The translations under genes were made by a program, and so were the position numbers. A DNA stretch of 64,000 nucleotides, taken from the NCBI GenBank assembly GCA_013390605.1, contig JACAUB010000001.1, forward strand, positions 3,663,786-3,727,785. Direction: 5' to 3'. The stretch comes from Bacteroidota bacterium. Lineage in GTDB: Bacteria > Bacteroidota > Bacteroidia > Bacteroidales > Cfx3-03. The notes below the pieces were generated by a model. It saw only the letters and a list, made by a program, of their open reading frames with translations, was not told the DNA's origin and ran no database searches. Positions 54,193 through 63,960 of this stretch are shown here, one piece after another (position 1 is the first letter of the stretch; each line of letters opens with the position of its first letter).

Positions 54193-55647
54193 CTACTTTG
54201 CAATTTCCTGGTTTAAAAGCTTCACAATTTCCTCACCGCTACTCGGCCTTGGTGTATTGAAGTTTACGATATTTCCTTTTTTATCAATCAGAATAAATTT
54301 AGGGATATTGCCTAACACATAAGAATTCGCCACAGTATTGTCCTTGTCAATGAGTTGAATCCAATCGGGTTTGTCTTCTTCCAGCGCTTTTTTCCATGCG
54401 CTATTCCCATCACTTACGGCGATGCTTATAAAAGCTATTTGATCATTATTTCTGAATTTGTCATACAAGACTTTGAAATGTGGCGTTTCCGCTCTGCAAG
54501 GACCACACCAACTCGCCCATAAATCCAGATAGACCACTTTTCCCTTAAAGTCTACAAGACGATAAGTTTTTCCTAAGTTGTTTTCCAATACAAAATCAGG
54601 AGCAGGTTTACCTACTTGAGTCCTCATAAATCCTGCAACTCTTTCAGAAAATCTAGCGTTAAGATATCTTTTATAGTGCAGGTCTTTTAGATTTGAAATG
54701 TAAGGACTGAATTGCTTTTTTAAACCATTGATATTCTCGAGCGACCTACATGATTCAATCTCGTCACTCATCAGATAATTTAAAGCATATTCCTTTGCCT
54801 TTCCTGTGTAAACCTTGTTTACCTTATCCAGTCTATGAACCAAATCAACATGTATCGTTGAATCCTTTTTCTGATCAAGACCCACTAAATAATACGGATA
54901 ATATATACCGATGAACCTTTTGTATTCTTTAGATTTTAAATAATCATCCTGAAAGATGTTGTTTAAAACATTATTGTCAAAATTGTTTCGCACAAAGTCA
55001 ACCGTTTTTTTATAATTATTGTGGTGATATGATGGATACTCTATTAGCCAGCCCAGCATAATAAATTTTCTATCGAGACGAGTTAACACACCCATGTACT
55101 TAAGATAGTTATCATGAATTGGTTTTCTGTCAAAAGCAACATAAATCAGGGAGTCATAAAAATTTTGACTTTTTTTGAAACGCTTTATAAAATCATTCTC
55201 ACTTAATAAAAAGTCATTTGTAGTATCCATCCTCACATTCCTGATTGAATCCAGCATAAGTTCATATTTGTTACTCTCAGCACCAACCCCGGTTATCTTT
55301 TTTGTTTTATGCAATGAATAATCATCTTTCCAATTTGCAGTAAGAGTCAAGTTGTAACCCGGAGCAACACATATATCTCTGATTTGAAACTTGTTTCCTT
55401 GAATATCTATAATTTGAGGTGTTTTAACATTAAAAGTCTTTAAATAGAAATTACCAAACTGATCAAGCTTGAGCGTATCAGTAGCACCATCACCGTACAA
55501 ATCGTCATAGTGCATCCGCAAATTATTTTCCGGACAGTTCGTTATTTGCCCTTTTATAATAAAAGGTAATGTTTTTGGTTTTGCCTGTCCAAATAAAGAG
55601 ATAGTGACTGATAGTAACAGGCAGAGAATCGTGAAGGTCTTTTTCAT
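54193..55647 (-). CDS. TlpA-like thioredoxin-fold protein with N-terminal DUF4369-like domain
   Basis: Exported thiol-disulfide oxidoreductase. A signal peptide (MKKTFTILCLLLSVTISLFG) is followed by a beta-rich N-terminal domain of the DUF4369 type, a helical middle region, and a C-terminal TlpA/AhpC-TSA domain with the redox motif WASWCGPC near residues 376-383. Length 484 is typical of the Bacteroidota architecture. It may reduce periplasmic cysteines or serve cytochrome maturation. An IS4-family element is inserted 40 bases upstream of its start in the same orientation, so its native promoter may be displaced. Confidence 0.88.
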   Translation of the reverse strand: MKKTFTILCLLLSVTISLFGQAKPKTLPFIIKGQITNCPENNLRMHYDDLYGDGATDTLKLDQFGNFYLKTFNVKTPQIIDIQGNKFQIRDICVAPGYNLTLTANWKDDYSLHKTKKITGVGAESNKYELMLDSIRNVRMDTTNDFLLSENDFIKRFKKSQNFYDSLIYVAFDRKPIHDNYLKYMGVLTRLDRKFIMLGWLIEYPSYHHNNYKKTVDFVRNNFDNNVLNNIFQDDYLKSKEYKRFIGIYYPYYLVGLDQKKDSTIHVDLVHRLDKVNKVYTGKAKEYALNYLMSDEIESCRSLENINGLKKQFSPYISNLKDLHYKRYLNARFSERVAGFMRTQVGKPAPDFVLENNLGKTYRLVDFKGKVVYLDLWASWCGPCRAETPHFKVLYDKFRNNDQIAFISIAVSDGNSAWKKALEEDKPDWIQLIDKDNTVANSYVLGNIPKFILIDKKGNIVNFNTPRPSSGEEIVKLLNQEIAK

Positions 55648-55686
55648 TTTACTATATACGTTTTTTATTCAAATTAAAATCATTGT

Positions 55687-57073
55687 TGTCCGGTAAAAAA
55701 ACAAAAACCATTTTTCTATTCGTAACTATCTGAATTAGAATATGTATTTTTTTGATTTCTCATTTTTCAAATAATAAGCCACTTTATAACAGCAGCAATT
55801 GATCTTCAATTCTTATTGTTTTCTGCCAGTCTCGGTCTGGATTTTCAAGAAAGTTTATCAAATGAATGTATTTGAACAGATGGATTTTGCAAAAACTGAC
55901 AAGATTTGAGAACGCCCAACTTCTTTTGAGCTGTTTTTGAATGACCGTCATTAGCAAATTGGTTATCAATGCACAATAAATTTGAATTTTGAATGCATTT
56001 TCATTATCCCCCAGAAAGTATTTGAGCGGAAAATTCTGTTTGAGCTGTTTAAAAAGTAGCTCAATTTGCCAACGTAATTCATAAATAGCAGCTACCAAAT
56101 CTGGACGCATCTCAAATAAGTTGGTTAAAAATTCAAACTCTCGTTTTAATTCTCTCTCATGAAACCGTATTTTCCTGAGTTTTAGTTTGCTCTTTATAAC
56201 ACCATCGTTGACTGTAACCTCTATTGTTTCATCCTCCAGAACACCAGAGTGGATGTTTTTTTCGATTTCAATCTTGCAAATAGGCTCATACACAGCATTA
56301 TCTTTGATCCGGGTAACAAATCCGGTTTCATTATCGCTAAATTTTTGAAAGGCTTTATAATCATTGTACCCCTTGTCAAAAACGTAAATAGTGTTTGAAT
56401 CCATCGTTTGTTTATTCAGTAAAACATGGTCGTGTGTAGCAGCAGGTGTAAACCAAACGAACTTGGGAACGGTTTCATCAACATTTATAACGGTATGCAC
56501 TTTTATACCCCCTTTTCGCTTTCCGTTATTTTGTTTTCGTCCAACACACCTCATAATATCACTCAGAAGGTTTATGGTTGTGCTGTCAAAGATTTCAATT
56601 TGCTTCTTTATCACATTTTTAATCCGGCTGTCCGAAATAAAGTGTCCAAATTTGAGCATAAGCTGATTATAAATAAAGCCAAATACATCAGCATTTCGTC
56701 TTTGATTAGCATCGCTCAGCGTGCTTTTCTTTGGAATGTGGTCCAGCTGGAAATGCTTGGTCTTGCCTGATAACCCCAACATTGCACCTGTCACCTCACG
56801 CAAAGAGGTGCATTTTGCAAATGCACAAAATACCATACTTATCATGTGGTCTTTTGTTTTAAACTTCTTCACATACCGGTCAGAATTACAACATTTGGAT
56901 GCTTTTGAAAATATTGCCGAATCAATTAAAGATATCAGCTGTCCGAAAACGGATTGGCCAAAAAAAAATGTAGTTTTGCTCATTGTAATTTTATGTTCGC
57001 AAAACAAATCTACAAATTAAAGGGGCCGGACCTCGGTTCGGCTTCCTTTATATCTTTTGTTTTTTACCGGACA
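55687..57073 (-). mobile_element. IS4-family insertion sequence
   Basis: Bounded by inverted repeats beginning TGTCCGGTAAAAAA (left 55687, right end 57073, complementary there); the A-tract differs by one base between ends. It is about 1387 bp with one transposase frame on the minus strand. I find no obvious target-site duplication in the flanks. Confidence 0.85.
55784..56983 (-). CDS. IS4-family transposase (DUF4372 type)
   Basis: DDE transposase, apparently intact (399 residues from the ATG at 56983; the frame reaches 57007). The N-terminal DUF4372 domain shows SDRYVKKFKTKDHMISMVF; catalytic residues fall in IFDSTTINL (first D), YVFDKGYNDY (second D) and YELRWQIELLFKQLKQ (Y-x2-R-x3-E-x6-K motif of IS4). 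It fills most of the element between the inverted repeats. There is no visible frameshift, so it may be active. Confidence 0.93.
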   Translation of the reverse strand: MSKTTFFFGQSVFGQLISLIDSAIFSKASKCCNSDRYVKKFKTKDHMISMVFCAFAKCTSLREVTGAMLGLSGKTKHFQLDHIPKKSTLSDANQRRNADVFGFIYNQLMLKFGHFISDSRIKNVIKKQIEIFDSTTINLLSDIMRCVGRKQNNGKRKGGIKVHTVINVDETVPKFVWFTPAATHDHVLLNKQTMDSNTIYVFDKGYNDYKAFQKFSDNETGFVTRIKDNAVYEPICKIEIEKNIHSGVLEDETIEVTVNDGVIKSKLKLRKIRFHERELKREFEFLTNLFEMRPDLVAAIYELRWQIELLFKQLKQNFPLKYFLGDNENAFKIQIYCALITNLLMTVIQKQLKRSWAFSNLVSFCKIHLFKYIHLINFLENPDRDWQKTIRIEDQLLLL

Positions 57074-57151
57074 GTAGTGATTTTTTTAATCTACTTACAT
57101 CTAAAACATTTCAATAATTGCAAATAACTATTTTGTAAACTATTAAAGAAA

Positions 57152-57230
57152 AATTTATTTGAATTTATTTGAATTTATTTGAATTTATTTGAATTTATTT
57201 GAATTTATTTGAATTTATTTGAATTTATTT
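57152..57230. repeat. Decamer tandem repeat upstream of type III mod gene
   Basis: Seven perfect consecutive copies of GAATTTATTT (57161-57230) plus a nearly complete copy before and a partial one after. The last copy lies 33 bases before the mod ATG. All three frames of the array contain TGA every 30 bases, so it is not coding. Each unit contains TTTATTTG, one mismatch from the TAnnTTTG -7 box. Confidence 0.95.
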
Positions 57231-57262
57231 TGAATTTTTACAAAAAATATAAAACATATACT

Positions 57263-59119
57263 ATGGATGGAAATAGCCTTAATATCAATGAACTAAAAAT
57301 ATCACAATTACGAGAAATCTTTCCTGAAATTTTTTCAGAGGGTAGTATTGATCTGCAAAGATTAAAGCAGTCAATAGGTGAAGATTTATTTGTCAAAGAT
57401 GAACATTACGAACTTAGTTGGGCTGGTAAAAGTGATGCTCGAAAAGAGGTACAAAAACAAACAACCGCAACATTAGTCCCGGAAAGAGATAAAAGTATTG
57501 AATTCGACAAAGCGCAAAACATCTTTATTGAAGGTGAGAATCTTGAAGTACTGCGGGTGTTGCAAAAATCATATTTTGGTAAAGTGAAAATGATTTATAT
57601 TGACCCGCCCTACAATACAGGCAATGACAGTTTTATTTATCCTGATGATTATTCTGAACGTCAAGAAGAATACAAAAAACGAACCGGTATTACTGACATT
57701 GAAGGTTTCCTCAACAAACAAGACCTTTGGAAAAAGAACACAACAGAAAACGGTCAATTCCATTCTGCTTGGCTTTCTATGATGTATCCACGACTTTACC
57801 TTGCCCGTAATTTAATGCGCGAAGATGGTGCAATATTCATTTCAATTGGAGAGGAAGAGTTTTCTAATTTAAAAAATTTGTGCGATGAAATATTTGGTAG
57901 CGAAAACTTTCGAAATACTTTTGTAGTTCGTCGTTATGACAAAAATCTTAATCGTCAATTTATCGAAAAAGGTCTAAAAACCTTTAATGTAGGATATGAA
58001 TATATTTTATGTTATGCAAAAAGTGATAATTTTTCTTTCAACCCCATTTTAAAAGAAAGCTCTGAAGAAAGAATGTCAAATGGTTATTGGAAGGGATTTT
58101 GGAATGATGCGAATAGGCCTACAATGCGCTACGAAGTGCTAGGATATACACCAGAAGAAGGACAATGGAAGTGGGGAAAAGATAAGGCTATTGAGGGTGT
58201 CAAAAATTACATTGAATATTCTGAAAAGTATTCTCAAGATATGACATTAGAAGAATATTGGGAAAAAACAGATAAAAAATTGTTTTTTATTAGACGTAAC
58301 CCAAGTGGTCAAGGAAAGAATAAAGGGGTTGAACACTGGATTGCACCTGCAAATGGGGCTCTTCGAAATACAAACTGGTCAGATTTGTTCGCTTCAAAAA
58401 GTGATAAAATAATCGATAGCTATTTTGATTTCCCAAAAAATGTTGATATAATTAAAAATTTAATCATAGGTAGCTGTGATGAAGAAGATCTTATCTTAGA
58501 TTTTTTTGCAGGTAGTGGGACAACCGCTCAAGCTGTTTTGGAACTAAATGAAGAAAACAACCTGAAACATAGATTTATCTGTGTGCAAATACCTGAATTG
58601 TTAGAAGAAAATAGCAAGGCATTTATTGCTGGCTATAAGACAATTGCAGACATAACCAAATTACGCATTCTGAGAGTAATAAAAAAAATGGCCAAGGCAA
58701 GGACAGAGAAAATGTTTTCTTCATCAGAACAAATATTATCTATCTCTTCTTTTCGATTATCAAAAAGCAATTTTAAAATTTGGCTACCTTTAATTTCAGG
58801 TAAAGATGAAATCCTTTCTCAATTATCTGTTTTCAAAAATTCAGAAATTGAAACAAATAAAGATGAAAGAATGGTAATAGAGTTATTATTAAAGGCAGGT
58901 GTGGGATTGAATGTCCCTTTTAAGTATGAGAATAATTTCTATAAAATACCACATCTATGGATTTGCATCGAACGCTTTTCTAAACAAATATTTCTAGAAA
59001 TATTAACTTTTCAACCTAAAAAAGTTATATTTCTTAATTCGTGTTTTACTGAAGATGATGAACTAACCAACTGTCAATTAGAATTAAAAGAAAATAATAT
59101 TAAACTAGAATTGATATGA
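57263..59119 (+). CDS. mod: Type III restriction-modification system, Mod subunit
   Basis: N6-adenine DNA methyltransferase of the beta class: the catalytic DPPYNTG (residues 113-119) precedes the SAM-binding FAGSGTT (near 414-420). The target-recognition region lies between them (about 200-380), and the C-terminal part is variable. An in-frame TTG in the decamer array (57209) is not preferred; the ATG at 57263 (MDGNSLNINELK) gives 618 residues, normal for Mod. It overlaps the next gene by four bases (ATGA). In known systems Mod alone methylates and with Res it cuts. Confidence 0.93.
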   Translation: MDGNSLNINELKISQLREIFPEIFSEGSIDLQRLKQSIGEDLFVKDEHYELSWAGKSDARKEVQKQTTATLVPERDKSIEFDKAQNIFIEGENLEVLRVLQKSYFGKVKMIYIDPPYNTGNDSFIYPDDYSERQEEYKKRTGITDIEGFLNKQDLWKKNTTENGQFHSAWLSMMYPRLYLARNLMREDGAIFISIGEEEFSNLKNLCDEIFGSENFRNTFVVRRYDKNLNRQFIEKGLKTFNVGYEYILCYAKSDNFSFNPILKESSEERMSNGYWKGFWNDANRPTMRYEVLGYTPEEGQWKWGKDKAIEGVKNYIEYSEKYSQDMTLEEYWEKTDKKLFFIRRNPSGQGKNKGVEHWIAPANGALRNTNWSDLFASKSDKIIDSYFDFPKNVDIIKNLIIGSCDEEDLILDFFAGSGTTAQAVLELNEENNLKHRFICVQIPELLEENSKAFIAGYKTIADITKLRILRVIKKMAKARTEKMFSSSEQILSISSFRLSKSNFKIWLPLISGKDEILSQLSVFKNSEIETNKDERMVIELLLKAGVGLNVPFKYENNFYKIPHLWICIERFSKQIFLEILTFQPKKVIFLNSCFTEDDELTNCQLELKENNIKLELI

Positions 59120-59823
59120 AATTTGAAGAAAGAATTATAAATTGCAGGGGGATTTACCCTGATACCAACAGGACATTACCTTTTAGAGTTGGTGTTTATA
59201 CTTTTAATTATGAAACAGTCGAACAAGATAAGTCTTTGATCGACCAGATCATTGCTGATGCAACGACTTTAGCCAATAAAGTAAACCCCGGTGCTGCTAA
59301 CAATGCATATTTACAAAGAAGTTATGATAGAATACTTAACAATTGTATTGCAGGTGTCTTGTCTGAATATCTTTGGCGAAAATACCTTAATTCAGTAAAT
59401 GAAAAAGTTTGCGAAACAGAATGCACAGATGTTAGTGCACAAATTGATTTGCAAATAATATCAAACAAAAAGAAAATAGAAGTTAGATCTTCATTTCCTC
59501 GTAATGGAATTGATTTTGCGATTTGCAGTCCGAGATATGAATTTGATATTATAGGAATGTATTCAAATGGATATAAACCAGGGGAAATTCAGAAAAATAA
59601 CGAAAAATTTATTGATAAAATAAAGAAGAACGGTTTTGAGGCCTTTTTAACTGGTGGAGGAACATGGAACATGATGATTGATAATAAAATTTCTATTGAA
59701 AAAAGTTTTGTGCCCGATGATGAAATAGATTTACAAATGGAAAAAACCAGTTATAGGGTAATTCCATTTAGCAGAGCTCTTGATACCCGTCAAATATATG
59801 ATCTGGTTTATAACGAAAAATGA
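59116..59823 (+). CDS. Unrecognised protein between mod and res, possibly PD-(D/E)xK-like
   Basis: A 235-residue soluble protein I cannot assign to a named family. It overlaps mod by four bases and res by four bases, so all three are made from one coupled transcript. A segment at about residues 108-126 (IDLQII....KKIEVRSSF) has the D-x(n)-E-x-(K/R) spacing of PD-(D/E)xK nucleases; an upstream helix (CIAGVLSEYLWRKYL) contains a glutamate that such folds often use. This is a pattern, not proof. It could be a nuclease, a target-recognition or an inhibitor component. Confidence 0.7.
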   Translation: MKFEERIINCRGIYPDTNRTLPFRVGVYTFNYETVEQDKSLIDQIIADATTLANKVNPGAANNAYLQRSYDRILNNCIAGVLSEYLWRKYLNSVNEKVCETECTDVSAQIDLQIISNKKKIEVRSSFPRNGIDFAICSPRYEFDIIGMYSNGYKPGEIQKNNEKFIDKIKKNGFEAFLTGGGTWNMMIDNKISIEKSFVPDDEIDLQMEKTSYRVIPFSRALDTRQIYDLVYNEK

Positions 59824-62522
59824 TGAAATTACAATTTGATAGTAGCCAAGACTACCAAACAATAGCCATGCGGTCAGTTGTGTCAATATTTGATGGACAA
59901 CCCTTAGCTAAGAATGATTTTGAAGTATCATTCACTATGGAAGGTGCGAGCATTTCCTTTTCAGAAACAGGTGTTGCCAATAAATTAGTAATAAGCAATG
60001 AACAACTTCTTACTAATGTTCAAAGCGTTCAGACTTCAAATAATATTGCCAAGTCTGACGAATTGGTCATTTCCTTTTCTGAGGATAAAAAAACAGTTTA
60101 TTGTCCTTTCAATTTCACGGTTGAAATGGAAACTGGTACAGGCAAAACATATACTTATTTACGTACTATTTACGAGTTGAATAAGGTCTATGGTTTTAAA
60201 AAGTTTGTTATCGTTGTGCCTAGTGTTGCTATTCGGGAAGGGACAATTAAAAACCTACAAATCACTCATGACCACTTTCAATCGCTTTATGGCAATCCAC
60301 CAATCAACTTTGTAATGTACGATCGCAGTAATCTATCTGCGTTACGCAATTTTGCAATATCAAACGCTATTCAAATACTTGTTATCAATGTTGATAGTTT
60401 TACGAAAGATAACAATGTTATCAATACCATGCGAGAAACAGGTATTCGTCCTATTCAGTACATTCAATATACTAATCCTATTGTTATTATTGATGAACCA
60501 CAAAACTTTGAGACCGATATTCGCCGTCAAGCAATTGCAAACCTTAAACCACTTTGTACCTTGCGCTATAGCGCCACACACAGGAATTTTTATAATCTTA
60601 TTTATTCACTTAATCCGGTTCAAGCATACGATTTAGGTTTGGTCAAACAAATTGAAGTAGATGGTATTACAAGTGATAGCAATTATAACGCTGCATTTAT
60701 CCATTACAAAGGAGTTCAAGTAGCCAAAAAATCGTTAAAGGCAAAATTAACTATATATGTTAACGAGAATGGTAGCGTAAAACTAAAGGATTTTACCGTT
60801 GATTTAGGTGATGATTTATACGAATTATCAAATAAAAGAGAGATTTACAAAGATGGTTATATTTTAAATAGTATTAATGCATCTGAAGGTACACTTGAAT
60901 TTTCAAACAGAACAATAGTAAAAGAGGGTGAAACTCAAGGGGGATTGAATGATGAAGTAATGAAATTTCAAATTGAACGTACAGTGAAGTGGCACTTTGC
61001 AAAAGTTAAAAAGCTAAAAGACAAGGGGATAAAGGTTTTATCATTGTTTTTTATTGATAGAGTAGCCAACTATCGTGAATATGATGAAGATGGAAATCCA
61101 GGCAAAGGTAAATTTGCTATCTGGTTTGAAGAAGCTTTTAGTGAATTGAAAAAGCAAAATCCCGATTTAATACCATTCAATGCCGATGATGTCCATAATG
61201 GTTATTTTTCTAGTGATAAAACTGGCAAAGGAAAAGATAAAAAGGATGTTTGGATAGATAGTAAAGAGAAAAATACTCAAAAAGACGATGATACTTATTC
61301 TTTAATAATGAAAGAAAAAGAAAGGCTTTTAAGTATTGAAGAGCCTTTACAATTCATTTTTTCACATAGTGCTTTACGGGAAGGTTGGGATAATCCCAAT
61401 GTTTTTCAAATCTGTACATTAAATGAAAGTAAATCCGACCTAAAAAAACGTCAAGAAATTGGACGTGGGTTACGTTTACCAGTAAATTCAGAGGGTATAA
61501 GAGTTCAAGATAAGCGTATAAATGTATTAACTGTTATAGCTAATGAAACTTATGAAGATTTTTCGAAAGCGCTTCAAAACGAAATGCAAGAGGAAACAAG
61601 TGTTGAATTTAAAGACCGAATTAAAGATGCAAGAAAAAAAGCAACTATACAAAGTAATAAAGAGCTGACATTAGAAAACTTCCCTCAATTGTATGATATA
61701 TGGGAAAGAATAAGCCAAAAAACACGTTATTCAGTTCATTATAAGACTGAAGATTTAATCAGTCGTTCTGTTGAAGAAATAAAAATTATGCCTAGTACTA
61801 AACGACCTCTGCTGGAAAGTAAAACAGGTAAAATTACTTATACAGATTCTGGAGTGGAAGGGATATTATCTGATATTTCCGTTAAACGTGCAAAAGAAGT
61901 ACATTACCAAATTCCCGATGTTTATGGCTATATTCAAAATAAAGTTGATATAATCAAAAATACAATTTATGAAATCTTAATTCGATCAGACAGATATGAT
62001 GAGTTAGAAATCAATCCCCAAATGTTTCTAGATAATGTTGTTGGGTGTATTAAAAAAACACAAAATAACTTACTTGTAGAGGGTGTCCGTTATGAAGAGA
62101 TTAACGGGAAAAAATATGAAATGACTTTGTTTAAGTTCGAAGAAATTGAAACTTATCTTTCAAACTTATTTGAGGTTGAGAATAAAGACAAGACTGTTTT
62201 TAATTATGTACCTGTAGATAGTGATATTGAAAGTGCATTTGCCCGCGATTGTGAAGCAGATGAAAATATCAAATTCTTTTTTAAGTTACCAAGAGGGTTT
62301 AAAGTGCCAACGCCTATAGGTAACTATATACCTGATTGGGCATTGATTTTGGAAAATGACAGCAAAGTTTATTTTGTTGCCGAAACTAAGGGTACACTTA
62401 ATAAACAACTATTGCGGGAAGTTGAAAAAATGAAAATTGAATGCGGTTTAAAACACTTTGGACTATTCAATGCAAAAGCAGTAGAATATAGGATGGCTGT
62501 GACCACAAGAGATTTATATTAA
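59820..62522 (+). CDS. res: Type III restriction enzyme, Res subunit
   Basis: ATP-dependent helicase-nuclease of a type III restriction system. Helicase motifs: Walker A ETGTGKTY near 103, DEPQ (motif II) at 225-228, SALREGWDNPNVFQI near 520, and QEIGRGLRLP (motif VI) near 545. The C-terminal PD-(D/E)xK nuclease reads PDWALIL...YFVAETKG (about 838-858). Length 900 is normal and no frameshift is seen, so the system may be active. The start could be either of the two adjacent ATGs (59820 or 59823). Confidence 0.94.
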   Translation: MMKLQFDSSQDYQTIAMRSVVSIFDGQPLAKNDFEVSFTMEGASISFSETGVANKLVISNEQLLTNVQSVQTSNNIAKSDELVISFSEDKKTVYCPFNFTVEMETGTGKTYTYLRTIYELNKVYGFKKFVIVVPSVAIREGTIKNLQITHDHFQSLYGNPPINFVMYDRSNLSALRNFAISNAIQILVINVDSFTKDNNVINTMRETGIRPIQYIQYTNPIVIIDEPQNFETDIRRQAIANLKPLCTLRYSATHRNFYNLIYSLNPVQAYDLGLVKQIEVDGITSDSNYNAAFIHYKGVQVAKKSLKAKLTIYVNENGSVKLKDFTVDLGDDLYELSNKREIYKDGYILNSINASEGTLEFSNRTIVKEGETQGGLNDEVMKFQIERTVKWHFAKVKKLKDKGIKVLSLFFIDRVANYREYDEDGNPGKGKFAIWFEEAFSELKKQNPDLIPFNADDVHNGYFSSDKTGKGKDKKDVWIDSKEKNTQKDDDTYSLIMKEKERLLSIEEPLQFIFSHSALREGWDNPNVFQICTLNESKSDLKKRQEIGRGLRLPVNSEGIRVQDKRINVLTVIANETYEDFSKALQNEMQEETSVEFKDRIKDARKKATIQSNKELTLENFPQLYDIWERISQKTRYSVHYKTEDLISRSVEEIKIMPSTKRPLLESKTGKITYTDSGVEGILSDISVKRAKEVHYQIPDVYGYIQNKVDIIKNTIYEILIRSDRYDELEINPQMFLDNVVGCIKKTQNNLLVEGVRYEEINGKKYEMTLFKFEEIETYLSNLFEVENKDKTVFNYVPVDSDIESAFARDCEADENIKFFFKLPRGFKVPTPIGNYIPDWALILENDSKVYFVAETKGTLNKQLLREVEKMKIECGLKHFGLFNAKAVEYRMAVTTRDLY

Positions 62523-62554
62523 CCATTAATAATAAAAAGATTGTTATAATTTTG

Positions 62555-63569
62555 ACCCGTTGGTTGAATTAGAATTTGAAAACATTTAACAAATAAAATT
62601 TGTGCATATTTCTGAAATTTAATGGTGCAAAACAACAAAAAACGAAACATCATTTATGCACAACTTGAAAACAAACTTCGACAAAGTTCTTGAAATATTG
62701 AAACAATTTAGCAAAAATCTAGTCAATGAAAGAGGAAATACTATCCGTAGGGGTGTTATTCCTAAATTCTCATACCTAGATTATTTTCTTATCTCTAACT
62801 GCTGAAGCCTTAGGGATTGATAGTGAAAACTATCTCTTTCATAAACTTAGCAAAGAATATTCTGCTGATTTTCCAAATCTTTTATCTCGCAGACAATATA
62901 ATCAAAGGCGGAAATTACTGTTTAACTTAACAGACGCCATCAGAACAAATATTGCAACAGCAATAGATGGCGGTGAGAGCTATTTCTATGTTGATTCTAA
63001 AGCTCTTCCGGTTTGTAAGTTTTCTCGATCCAGACGTTGTAAACTTGGGAAAGACAATTATGAACAGACTCCTTCCTCTGGTTATTGTGCAGCTCAGAAA
63101 ACGCATTACTATGGATATAAACTACACAGTGTTTGTGGGTTAAGTGGTGTTATTCATTCTTTTAACTTGACCAAGGCTTCTGTTCATGACATACATTATT
63201 TACAAGAATTTAAATATGAACTGTTTAACTGCACATTGATTGGAGACAGAGGATATCTTAGCGCCTCTATTCAATTTGATCTTTTTGAAACAGCCCGTAT
63301 TGAGTTATCAATACCCTATCGCTCCAACCAGAAAATCACCACCCTGTATTTAGACCTTTTGCAAGGGCAAGAAAACGTATTGAAACAGTTTTCTCTCAAT
63401 TGGATGATCAATTTATGTTGGTCAGGAATTATGCAAAACAACAAGCAGAGCTATTTGTCAGGGTGCTGGCTAAAATTAGTGCTATGACCGTCCTGCAATA
63501 TTTCAATAAAATTAACAATGCTCCTATTGGCAAAGTTAAATACGCACTAATTTAATTCAGCCAACGGGT
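62555..63569 (+). mobile_element. IS982-family insertion sequence (defective)
   Basis: Terminal inverted repeats: ACCCGTTGGTTGAATTA (62555-62571) and the complement of 63553-63569, with one mismatch. About 1015 bp, the usual IS982 size, holding one broken transposase. No clear target duplication. It lies 32 bases after the res stop. Confidence 0.87.
62656..63555 (+). pseudogene. IS982-family transposase, two frameshifts
   Basis: The frame starts at 62656 (MHNLKTNFDKVLEIL), stops at 62805 after a frameshift near 62780-62790, resumes in another frame at about 62789 (LSLTAEALGIDSENYLF ... FYVDSKALPVC ... LIGDRGYLS), and shifts again in an A-run at 63332-63335 (one base apparently lost), after which VFRPFARARKRIETVFSQL and the end KVKYALI are read to 63555. 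DDE-type aspartates are present, but the gene cannot make a full product. Confidence 0.88.
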
Positions 63570-63579
63570 AATCTTAGTA

Positions 63580-63960
63580 TTATTTTATTGATGTATCAGT
63601 AATTTGTCCACTTATATAACCAATTAATGCACCAAGACCAGCACAAACAACTGCTGCTAGAAATAAAGTTCCCCAGTCCATAGAAAAATCATTAACAGTA
63701 CAACCTCTAAAAAATCCAATAATGATTCCTCCAATACCACCCATTAAAATTCCTATATACGCATTTTCTGTGGATTTTTCTTGTATTATTTCTTGCCTTA
63801 AATTCTCTAACTGACGTGGGCTATATGTTTCGGCTTTAACAAAATCAAGAAGTTTTTGTGGGTTTGAAATTACTCTTTGATTAATTCCTTTATATTCTCC
63901 CTTTGAATATAACAAATAAGAAAGTGAGTAATTTGCATTTAATAAATCAAGAGCTTTCAT
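63580..63960 (-). CDS. Small membrane protein of unknown function
   Basis: A 126-residue protein with a hydrophilic N-terminal half (to about residue 66) and two glycine-rich hydrophobic helices (about 68-84 and 97-118). I do not recognise it. It lies 10 bases beyond the right end of the IS982 element on the opposite strand; the start codon is 40 bases from the window edge, so upstream context is not visible. The frame is intact and composition protein-like. Confidence 0.55.
   Translation of the reverse strand: MKALDLLNANYSLSYLLYSKGEYKGINQRVISNPQKLLDFVKAETYSPRQLENLRQEIIQEKSTENAYIGILMGGIGGIIIGFFRGCTVNDFSMDWGTLFLAAVVCAGLGALIGYISGQITDTSIK

Noticed and set aside
55676..57085. Target-site duplication flanking the IS4-family element.
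   Set aside because: The flanks (ending CATTGT on the left and beginning GTAGTG on the right) do not repeat; no duplication is claimed.
57152..57230. Possible CRISPR array or coding repeat.
   Set aside because: The unit is 10 bases without spacers and has stops in all frames; it is a simple tandem repeat.
62555..63569. Possible working IS982 transposase.
   Set aside because: Two frameshifts interrupt the transposase, so it can only be an inactive copy.
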